Positions 53,056 to 60,721 of a DNA stretch of 64,000 nt are shown in pieces. Positions within the stretch are counted from its first letter, which is position 1, and every line of letters begins with the position of its first letter. The notes beneath the pieces were generated by a model that did not search any database, was not told where the DNA came from, and saw only the letters and a list, made by a program, of their open reading frames with translations. The translations under genes were made by a program, and so were the position numbers. Origin of the DNA: Acidobacteriota bacterium (GTDB lineage: Bacteria > Acidobacteriota > Terriglobia > Acidiferrales > UBA7541); NCBI GenBank assembly GCA_021324935.1, contig JAJPIE010000038.1, positions 37,138 through 101,137 on the forward strand. Direction: 5' to 3'.

Positions 53056-56018
53056 CAAAGACGTTATTCGAAATGGACAAGCCCGGGAGTGGCGGGCTGC
53101 AGATGAATGAGGCACAGCGGCGGGCGATCACGCACGGCGAAGGCCCGCTGTTGGTGATTGCTGGGGCGGGCACAGGCAAAACGCGCGTGATAACGGAGCG
53201 GATCCGGCATCTGCTGGAATCCGACAGTTCCCTGCTGGGCGAAAACATCCTGGGGCTGACGTTTACGAAGAAGGCCGCAGGCGAGATGAAAGCGCGCGTG
53301 GTGAGGGCCACGGGGGAACGCGGGAAGGAGGTAGTGCTGGCGACGTTTCACTCTTTCTGCGAGACGCTGCTGAAGGAAACGGATGCGAACCGCGTGGCAC
53401 TGGAGCAAGTGGACCACTGGATCCTGCTGCGGCGCAACCTGGGGCGACTGAAGCTGGAGAAATTCCGGAGGCTGCCGGAGCCGGGGCAGTTTTTGAGTGA
53501 TTTCATAGCGTTTTTTTCGCGGTGCCAGGATGAGTTGGTGTCGAGCGAGGAGTATCAGGCATTCGCCGATCTGCTCGCGAAAGAACTGGAAGAGGAAAAG
53601 GCAGGACTCGACGAGGACACGTACAAGGAGCGGGCGGAGCAGGTAGCGCTGCAACAGGAGATCGCGCGGGCGTACCGGGCGAGCGAAGAAATTTTGCGGG
53701 AGAAGCGGGCGGTTGCATTGAACGGATTGATCAGCGAGGCGGTGGCGCTGCTGAAAAAGGATGCGAAGCGGCGGCGACAACTGCAGGAGCGGTTCAAGCA
53801 CATTCTGGTGGACGAGTTTCAGGACACAAACATCGCGCAACTGGAGCTGCTACATCTGTTATCAGCGGAACAACGGAACCTCGTGGTGGTGGGAGACAAC
53901 GATCAGGCGATTTACCGCTTCCGGGGAGCATCATTCGGAAGTTTCAAGCTGTTCCTGCAGCGATTCGCGGGGTGGAAGGAAGGCGAAGATTCAACGCCCT
54001 ATCGCGTGGCGTTGATGGAAAATTACCGTTCGACGCCGAATATTCTGCGGGTAGCGTCGCAAGCGATCGGGATGAACGAAGTGAGTCCGGAATTCCCGAA
54101 AAAGGTGCTGCAGCCAAATAAAACCGAAGGCGAGAAAATCCGCATCGTGGAAATGGAGTCGCCAGAGGATGAAGCGGCGTGGACGGCGGACGAACTGGAG
54201 CGGCTGCACGAAGCGGGGCGGCGCTGGAAGGATTTTGCGGTGCTTTACCGGCAGCACGCGCATCGCGACCACCTCGTGGAGCAGCTTTCGCAGCGAAAGA
54301 TTCCCTTTGTGATCAGCAAGCTTTCGATTTTGGAGCATCCGCTGGTGCGGGACGTGCTGGCGTATCTGCATTTGATTGCGACTCCATTCGACGATATCGC
54401 TTGCGCGCGGGTGCTGTCCGCACCGGCGTGGGACCTGACGGCGGAGGACCTGGTGCGGCTGGCGGAACGCGCGGGGAAAAAGCGCGGGACGGCAATCTAC
54501 GACGTGCTGCAGGCCCCGCAGGGGGAATTGCCCTTCGATCCTTCGCACGGGGCGGTTCGAACGCTGCTGGAATTCCTCGGCGAGCAGCGAAAAACGATGC
54601 GGCGGCGAACGGCGCGGGAAATTCTCGGCGACCTGGTGGAATGGCTGGAAGTGCCGCCGCGCGCGAATGCGCAAGACCGGAAGTATGTGAACCGGCTGGG
54701 CGAGTTTCTGAAGGATTGGGAGCCGAAGAGCGAGACGCGCAAGCTGCCGGAATTTCTGGAATACCTGGAATACTTCCAGCAAGCCGGAGGGACGTTGAGC
54801 CTGGAGGATGACGCGCCAGGGGACGCGGTGCAATTGATGACGGTGCACGGTGCGAAGGGACTGGAGTTTCCGCACGTGTTCGTGATGCGCGTGAACAACG
54901 GGGCGTTTCCGGCGAAGAACCGTTCGCCGCTGTTCCAGTTTCCAGACCGGCTCATGAAAGAAGAGCTGCCGGAGGGCGATTTTCACATCCAGGAAGAGCG
55001 GCGGCTGTTTTATGTGGCGCTGACGAGGGCGGAAGACCGCCTGACGCTGACGACAGTACGCGAGGAGAAGGGAAAGGTCCCGGTGTTCATCGAGGATATC
55101 GTGATGGAGCCGACGATCAAGCGGCGGGACGTGCTGCAAATTGCGCCGAAACCGAAACCCGCAGCAGGAACAGAAAAGATGGGAGAAGCTAAACCGAGCG
55201 ACGAGCTTTTCCCGGCAGGCGAAGAGCCAGCGAGGATTTTTTCGAGAATCGCGAAATGGGCGGAAGCATACCACCCGCCCGCGCCGGAACCTCTAAAACT
55301 GAGCTGCTCGGCGGTGGAGAATTACAGGAAGTGTCCGCAGCAATATGCATTCAGCTATTTGTGGTCATTGAAGGAAGGGCCGCGGGCGACGCTGAGCTTT
55401 GGAAGCGTGATGCATACGACGATCAAGCGCTTTCTGGAACAGTTGAAGAAGGGAGTGAAGCTGCCTTTCGAAGAGGTGCAGCACATTTACGAAACGGAGT
55501 GGAGCAGCGCCGGCTACGAGGACGAATTCCAGGAAGCAGAGTACAAAAAGGACGGATTGGAGCAATTGAAGGCGTTTCACACGGAGATGATTCAGGAGGC
55601 GCCGGAGATTCTGGAGCAGGAAAAAGGATTCGAACTGCCGCTGGAAAACAACGTGATTCTGACCGGGCGGATGGACCAGGTGAATTCGCTGGGGCGTAAA
55701 GACGTGGAGATCGTGGATTACAAGACCGGCAAGCCGAAAAAAGAGGCGGATGCGCGGAAGGATTTGCAGTTGAGCATTTACGCGCTGGCGGCGAAAGAAA
55801 TTTTCGAGTGGAACCCGGTGCGGCTGGTGTTTCATTATGTGCAGAACAATCAGCGGCAAGTGACCACCCGCGACGCGAAGCAGATTGCGGAGGCGGAAGC
55901 GATTGTGCAGGAAACAGCGGCGGATATCCGAGCTGGAAATTTCCCGGCGAAGCCCAACTTTTTCTGCCGGAGCTGCGCGTATAAGCCGATTTGCCCGGCG
56001 TTCGAGGAATTCCTGTAG
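53052..56018 (+). CDS. UvrD-type helicase fused to a PD-(D/E)XK nuclease
   Basis: A 988-residue protein. Helicase motifs: Walker A GAGTGKT at 38-44, FTKKAAGEMKAR (Ia), LVDEFQDTN (II), VVVGDNDQAIYRFRGA (III), LMENYRST (IV), VHGAKGLEFPHVFV (V) and FYVALTRAEDRLTL (VI). The C-terminal 240 residues form a RecB/Cas4-like nuclease: LTGRMDQV, VEIVDYKTGK and LQLSIYALAA, with Cys in YRKCPQQY and FCRSCAYKPICPAF placed like the four ligands of a [4Fe-4S] cluster. The arrangement recalls AddAB/AdnAB enzymes but in one chain with one helicase motor. It probably processes broken DNA ends; no partner subunit is next to it. Confidence 0.93.
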   Translation: MTKTLFEMDKPGSGGLQMNEAQRRAITHGEGPLLVIAGAGTGKTRVITERIRHLLESDSSLLGENILGLTFTKKAAGEMKARVVRATGERGKEVVLATFHSFCETLLKETDANRVALEQVDHWILLRRNLGRLKLEKFRRLPEPGQFLSDFIAFFSRCQDELVSSEEYQAFADLLAKELEEEKAGLDEDTYKERAEQVALQQEIARAYRASEEILREKRAVALNGLISEAVALLKKDAKRRRQLQERFKHILVDEFQDTNIAQLELLHLLSAEQRNLVVVGDNDQAIYRFRGASFGSFKLFLQRFAGWKEGEDSTPYRVALMENYRSTPNILRVASQAIGMNEVSPEFPKKVLQPNKTEGEKIRIVEMESPEDEAAWTADELERLHEAGRRWKDFAVLYRQHAHRDHLVEQLSQRKIPFVISKLSILEHPLVRDVLAYLHLIATPFDDIACARVLSAPAWDLTAEDLVRLAERAGKKRGTAIYDVLQAPQGELPFDPSHGAVRTLLEFLGEQRKTMRRRTAREILGDLVEWLEVPPRANAQDRKYVNRLGEFLKDWEPKSETRKLPEFLEYLEYFQQAGGTLSLEDDAPGDAVQLMTVHGAKGLEFPHVFVMRVNNGAFPAKNRSPLFQFPDRLMKEELPEGDFHIQEERRLFYVALTRAEDRLTLTTVREEKGKVPVFIEDIVMEPTIKRRDVLQIAPKPKPAAGTEKMGEAKPSDELFPAGEEPARIFSRIAKWAEAYHPPAPEPLKLSCSAVENYRKCPQQYAFSYLWSLKEGPRATLSFGSVMHTTIKRFLEQLKKGVKLPFEEVQHIYETEWSSAGYEDEFQEAEYKKDGLEQLKAFHTEMIQEAPEILEQEKGFELPLENNVILTGRMDQVNSLGRKDVEIVDYKTGKPKKEADARKDLQLSIYALAAKEIFEWNPVRLVFHYVQNNQRQVTTRDAKQIAEAEAIVQETAADIRAGNFPAKPNFFCRSCAYKPICPAFEEFL

Positions 56019-56120
56019 ATTCCGGAGGACGAGAGAAAATTCCCTCAGCGGCCACGGGTTGCGCTGAATTGAGTTCCTGCAAAAAGGATGTTAGCCTGCC
56101 CGGTACGTACTCCCAAATCA

Positions 56121-57960
56121 ATGGAACCCATGCGCAGACTTCTGCTGCCTTTCCTCATTGTCTCTCTGACATCGACAACTTATGCACAAACGAGTTGCCC
56201 GGCACTGGAAGCGCCTAAACCGGATCCAAGCATCATGCTGTCGCCGAAGCAGGAGACGGAACTCGGACGCATCCTGCGGAGGAGTTAAGCAGCCGCTTCG
56301 GCGTGATTGACGACGAGGCGCTGACCGGGTACCTGACGCGCGTGGGAAACCGCGTCGCCGCGCAATTACCCCAAACGAGATTGCACTACAGCTATGTTTT
56401 GTACGACGCACCGGAAATCCAGTCTTTTGGGAAATCGGGGGGCACATCTACGTGTCGAGGAAGATGGTGGCTTTCCTGAAAAACGAGGACGAACTGGCAG
56501 GGCTGCTGGGCCACGAGCTCGGCCACCTGGTGGCGCATGCGCAGGACGAGTGGGATTCCCAGATGTTCCGGGAGATTCTGGGAATGACGAGCGTGCCGGA
56601 AAATGAGAATCTGTTTGACCGCGACAACCAGATCCTGGAAACCAGCAGACTGAGGAAGACGAGTTTCAACTTTGCACGAGAGGAACGCGGACAGATGACC
56701 GCCGATCAAATCGGCTTGCAGGCGGTGGCGCGGGCCGGCTACGTACCGGGCGCCTTTCCGGGTTTTCGGGACCGGCTGATGCAGACAAAGGGAAACACAG
56801 GAAGCTGGCTTTCAGACCTGTTTGGCTCAACGAATCCCAATGCAAAACGTTTGCGGGAGTTGCTAAAAGATTTGGCGTCGCTTCCCGCCGGATGTATTAC
56901 GCACGATTTGAAGACAGATCCACAAGATTTTGCAAAATGGCAATCCGAAGTGCTCCATTATCACGGCATCGGCCACGCCGAGAAGTTGAGCGGAGTGGCA
57001 ACGCGGGAAACCCTGGCGGAACCGCTGCGGGCAGACATCAACAATTTCCGTTTCAGCAACGACGGCAAATATTTGCTGGCGCAGGACAGCGGAGGGATTT
57101 ATGTCCTAACGCGCGAGCCACTGAAGTTCCTGTTCCGGATCGACGCGCCGGACGCCGCAGCAACGCAATTTTCTTCGGACTCTCGGAGCGTAGAGTTTTT
57201 CAGTCCACGCTTGCGCGTGGAAACCTGGGATATCCCGCGGCAAGTTCAGATCAACGTCACCGACGTTCCGACAATGAGGGGTTGCCGCCAGACGGCCCTG
57301 TCTCCGAATGCGCGGTACCTAGCCTGCTTCCAAAGCGACTTAAAGCTCGTGCTATTCGACGTCGCTACGGGGGAAAGGCTGTAGGAAAAGGAGAAGTTCG
57401 TTACGGCGGAGACATTCCTGTACAGCGGATTTTTCCGATTCCTCCTTTTCATAAGTCAACCACTCGTGACAATGCAGTTTTCGCCGGATGAACACTATTT
57501 TGCGGCGTCTTCGCGAACGGGAGACTACGTTGCATATAACTTCTTCCAGATCGTGAGCGCAAGAGACGGCAAGAATTTGGGTGGCGTGTTTCTGGCGACA
57601 GGAAAATACTCCTTCATTCCGGAGTATTGGAGCGCCGGCGGCGACCGGCTGGTGATCTGGGACAACCAGCACCGAGTTCTGCTCTATTCCGTGACGAGCG
57701 GACAAGCCATACGAAAATGGTTTGGGGACCGGCCAAGACTTTCCGACTCCGGGAATTTCCTTGCATTTGAAAATGGAAGAGGACATGTGCTGGTCTATGA
57801 TCTGAAGAGTCTGCAGAAAAGCAATGAGTACTACTTTGCGCAGCCGGTGGTGGCGAAACTGTTTTCGCAGGACGGGCAGCGGCTGATGGTGCTGCAGAGC
57901 GATCAGACGCTTTTCCAACTGGAGATTGGCGGCGCGTCTGAGAAAAGCGCAGGCAAATAG
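56121..57960 (+). pseudogene. M48 peptidase with C-terminal propeller, inactivated by three lesions
   Basis: Reading across three frames restores one protein: a signal peptide (MRRLLLPFLIVSLTSTTYAQ), an M48 metallopeptidase with HELGH in GLLGHELGHLVAHAQ, and a WD40/TolB-like propeller to 57960. Lesion 1 is a missing base near 56277-56278: CTGCGGAGGAGTTAA reads into a stop where LAEELSSRFGV is expected. Lesion 2 is a missing G in a run of six at 56437-56442, after which HIYVSRKMVAFL resumes. Lesion 3 is an in-frame TAG at 57382-57384 where Trp (ERLWEKEK) would fit. Two single-base losses could be sequencing errors, but the stop codon cannot be one frameshift. It was probably an envelope protein-quality protease. 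A terminator follows at 57982. Confidence 0.85.
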
Positions 57961-57981
57961 AGCTATCGGCGCATGGAAACG

Positions 57982-58014
57982 AAAAAGACGCCTCCTTGGG
58001 GGAGGCGTCTTTTT
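57982..58014. terminator. Strong bidirectional terminator
   Basis: A perfect 14-pair stem (AAAAAGACGCCTCC with its complement, 57982-57995 and 58001-58014), loop of five bases, and T runs on both strands. It serves the 17-residue peptide gene on the minus strand and the pseudogene on the plus strand. Confidence 0.93.
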
Positions 58015-58034
58015 GAATTTCGGATGGGTCCGGT

Positions 58035-58088
58035 TTACTTGCCCTTTTTCGGGGCTTTCTTATCAGCCTTCTTGGCCTTCTTTGCCAT
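58035..58088 (-). CDS. Lysine-rich micropeptide, 17 residues
   Basis: An ATG at 58088 opens MAKKAKKADKKAPKKGK, then TAA. Nine of 17 residues are Lys, so the product carries a net charge of about +8. AAGGAG precedes the ATG by nine bases, a sigma70-type promoter lies upstream (58167-58195) and the strong terminator at 57982-58014 lies 20 bases after the stop, so the unit is complete. No family is recognised at this length. The amino-acid pattern resembles the tails of H1-like DNA-binding proteins; binding to nucleic acid or to membranes is only a guess. Confidence 0.65.
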   Translation of the reverse strand: MAKKAKKADKKAPKKGK

Positions 58089-58166
58089 CGAGAATCTCCT
58101 TCCGACTGTCGACGTTTGTTGCCCGGCCGGGAGCGCGAGCGACCGATGTTCCCAGCCTTTGACATC

Positions 58167-58195
58167 CGTATACGGGCGGATGAGTCAACTGTCAA
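58167..58195 (-). promoter_or_regulatory. Promoter of the lysine-rich micropeptide gene
   Basis: On the minus strand TTGACA (58190-58195), 17 bases, then TATACG (58167-58172). The -35 is perfect and the -10 has four of six matches. The leader would be about 70 bases. Confidence 0.65.
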
Positions 58196-58293
58196 GGACA
58201 TTCCGCAAGATCGATAAGAATACCGGAGGAGACAGGGCGAGTACCTATCGCGCGGATGGCGGCAAGTGCCGGTTATCCCGGCCCGATGCGACC

Positions 58294-59373
58294 CTAGCGC
58301 GATGAATCGACGAGCGTTCCGCCATAATAGCCCTGGCGGGCGAGAATGGTGAGGCCCTCACGGCGGACGCGGACTTCGATGGAATGGTAATCGAGTTTGC
58401 GCTCACCTTTGGGCGAGTAGTAGAGGATATATTGATTGCGCGCTTCCTCGGTGATGCGGGAATAGAATTCGGAAAAGGTCTGCTGCTTGGCGCCGTAATA
58501 GATGTCGCCGCCGGTGTCGCGGGAATAGTTGACGAGACGATTGAACTTGCGTTCGAAGTAGGAGCTGCCGGTGGCAACGCAATAGACGATGACGCCCTGG
58601 CGGAGGAGCTCGGCCTTGGTTTCGTCGTAGCTGTGGGTGTTGAATTTGGGGCCGTTCTGGCCGTCGGAAATCAGGAGGATAACCTTGCGGCGCTTGCTGG
58701 AATCGCGATCCTTCAGAAGCATGGCGGCGGCGTAAACAGCGTCATCGAGGGTTTTGGTGGATTGTCCGCGGATGGCCTGGAGTCCGGCAGGATTCGGAGG
58801 GGCGCCGGGGGCGGGGGCGTTGTTGATAGTGGGACCATTGAAGGGCCCGCCAGCGGGGGCGACGGAGGGTTTGGAAGCGATATCGGTGCGTTTGAGTTCG
58901 GTGACCAGAGTGTCTTGATCTCTGGTAAAGCCATCGCCTTCGTGGAAGAACTGATCGAAGCGGCAGATGAAGGCTTCGTCGCGAGTGCTGAGGCCGCCAA
59001 CGATAGAAACGAGGCTGGGCTCAACCTGCTCCTGGTCCTTGGAGCGGAGGTCGTTATCAATGAGGATGACCATGGAGAGAGGGACGGCGTCGACGGAGAG
59101 GCGGGTGATTTCCTGTTCGACGTTGTCCTCGAAGACGCGGAATTCGTCCCTGCGGAGGTCGGGGACCAGATTGCCGCTGCGGTCCTTGACGGTTACGGGA
59201 ACGACGACGACGTTGGTGGTAACGCGAATGGGGGCGGGCCCCTGAGGCTTCTGGGAAGTATCCTGCGCCTGGGCCGGAGGCGGGGCAGGCTCTTGCGCCG
59301 ATAGCAGAGTGGGCATGCAAGAGAAAAACAAGGCGGCGGCCAAATAGCGGGTTTTTCGTAGACAATTCATCAT
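58294..59373 (-). CDS. VWFA-related acidobacterial domain protein
   Basis: The 359-residue product begins MMNCLRKTRYLAAALFFSCM, a signal segment, and has the TIGR03436 pattern: an N-terminal beta domain (VTVKDRSGNLVPDLRRDEFR, VFEDNVEQEITRLS) and a von Willebrand A fold (PLSMVILIDND, KVILLISDGQNG). The MIDAS-type DxSxS is not canonical here (DNDLRSKD), so metal binding may be lost. The typical end is IEVRVRREGLTILARQGYYG. An opening 20 codons upstream is not used. It diverges from a second member (59528). Function unknown; adhesion or surface display is usual for this fold. Confidence 0.88.
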   Translation of the reverse strand: MMNCLRKTRYLAAALFFSCMPTLLSAQEPAPPPAQAQDTSQKPQGPAPIRVTTNVVVVPVTVKDRSGNLVPDLRRDEFRVFEDNVEQEITRLSVDAVPLSMVILIDNDLRSKDQEQVEPSLVSIVGGLSTRDEAFICRFDQFFHEGDGFTRDQDTLVTELKRTDIASKPSVAPAGGPFNGPTINNAPAPGAPPNPAGLQAIRGQSTKTLDDAVYAAAMLLKDRDSSKRRKVILLISDGQNGPKFNTHSYDETKAELLRQGVIVYCVATGSSYFERKFNRLVNYSRDTGGDIYYGAKQQTFSEFYSRITEEARNQYILYYSPKGERKLDYHSIEVRVRREGLTILARQGYYGGTLVDSSR

Positions 59374-59527
59374 GATCGGGCCAAACTTTCCGTGGCGATA
59401 GCGGTCGGTGAACCTGCCGAGCGTTGGACGCATCCCGCAAAGGCCGAGGTTGCATCGTAACAGGAGACACTGGCACAGGGTGAAGCTTGCCGCACCAAGA
59501 GCATACCTTTAAGGATACCGGGAAACT

Positions 59528-60535
59528 GTGAGATTCGTGAAGGCGAAGATGAAAATCTGCAAAAATCCGGGCTGGAAGCTGCTGGCCTGCGGAGCAACAC
59601 TTCTGTTGGCAGTACCTGCATTGCCACAGGGACAGCAGGGTCAAGGACAGGGACAAACGCAGGGACCAGTGATCAAGGCGGAAGTGAACCTGGTGAACCT
59701 GTTTGCGACCGTGCGCGACAAAAACAAGCGCGTGATCATGGACTTGAACAAGGACGATTTCAAGATATACGAGGACGGGCACGAGGAGCAGATTGCGTTC
59801 TTTTCGCGAGAAATGACCATGCCCATCACGCTGGGGCTGCTGCTGGACACTTCCGGAAGCGAGCAGAACATGCTGGGAGCCATCCAGGACGCGGGAAGCC
59901 AGTTCATGAGGCGGGTGATGCGCAAGGGCGACGAGGCCATGGTGATCTCGTTCGATACGGACGTGGACCTGCTGGCGGACTTCACGGACGACAAAGGCAT
60001 ATTGGACCGCGGGATACGCAAAGCGAGGATCAATGCGCCGAGTGGCGGGTACATCGCGGGAAATCCCGGACCGATTGGATCGGGCAACGTGACCGGGACG
60101 GCGCTTTATGACGCGATCTATCTGGCGTGCGGGGAAAAGCTGAACGGCGAAGCAGGGCGAAAAGCCGTGGTGATTGTGACGGACGCACAGGACGAGGGCA
60201 GCAAAGTGAGGTTGGAGGAAGCCATCGAGGCGGCACAGAGAACCGACACGGTGATCCACGTGCTGGTGGTTTACGACCCGATGGAAGGCGCCAACGTTGG
60301 AGTCGCTCACCGGCTGGCGGACGAAACCGGCGGGCGGGTGATCGTGGTGAATTCGGAAAAGAAACTGCAGGAGGCGTTTGACCAGATTTCCGAGGAACTG
60401 CGCAGCCAGTACACGCTGGGATACTACCCGTCGAACACGGCGAAAGACGGAAAATTCCGGAAGATCAAAGTGGACGTGACGAATCACGACTTCAAGGTGC
60501 TGACGCGGAAAGGGTACTACGCGCCCAAGGGATAG
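59528..60535 (+). CDS. VWFA-related acidobacterial domain protein, intact MIDAS
   Basis: The 335-residue product has a signal peptide (LLACGATLLLAVPALPQG), a Gln/Gly linker, the N-terminal beta domain (VRDKNKRVIMDLNKDDFKIY) and a VWA domain with a proper MIDAS (LLLDTSGSEQN, then VIVTDAQDEG). The frame opens with GTG at 59528; an ATG at 59549 (MKICKNPGWK) is an alternative start. It ends with FKVLTRKGYYAPKG, a motif shared with the neighbours. It is 154 bases from the divergent family member. Confidence 0.9.
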   Translation: MRFVKAKMKICKNPGWKLLACGATLLLAVPALPQGQQGQGQGQTQGPVIKAEVNLVNLFATVRDKNKRVIMDLNKDDFKIYEDGHEEQIAFFSREMTMPITLGLLLDTSGSEQNMLGAIQDAGSQFMRRVMRKGDEAMVISFDTDVDLLADFTDDKGILDRGIRKARINAPSGGYIAGNPGPIGSGNVTGTALYDAIYLACGEKLNGEAGRKAVVIVTDAQDEGSKVRLEEAIEAAQRTDTVIHVLVVYDPMEGANVGVAHRLADETGGRVIVVNSEKKLQEAFDQISEELRSQYTLGYYPSNTAKDGKFRKIKVDVTNHDFKVLTRKGYYAPKG

Positions 60536-60584
60536 TGAAGTTGGGATCGTTTGGAGTTTGGAGTTTGGAATTAGAAAAAATAAG

Positions 60585-60631
60585 AACGCAGGCTGAAGCC
60601 TGTGAAACTTGTGCCGGCATAAGAGCCGGCA
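60585..60631. repeat. Repeat family 2 copy plus second hairpin
   Basis: CAGGCT-GA-AGCCTG (60589-60602) is followed by TGCCGGC-ATAAGA-GCCGGCA (60612-60631). The first matches the 34521 copy. Just before it, at 60551-60569, TTTGGAG is repeated in tandem. Confidence 0.5.
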
Positions 60632-60721
60632 TCTATTTGTGCCCTCGTTGAGGCGATTGACCCAAAGAGGGTGCTTGGCTACCATCACAGGGCGGAAGAG
60701 AATCACCCCAAACTGCGCCCG

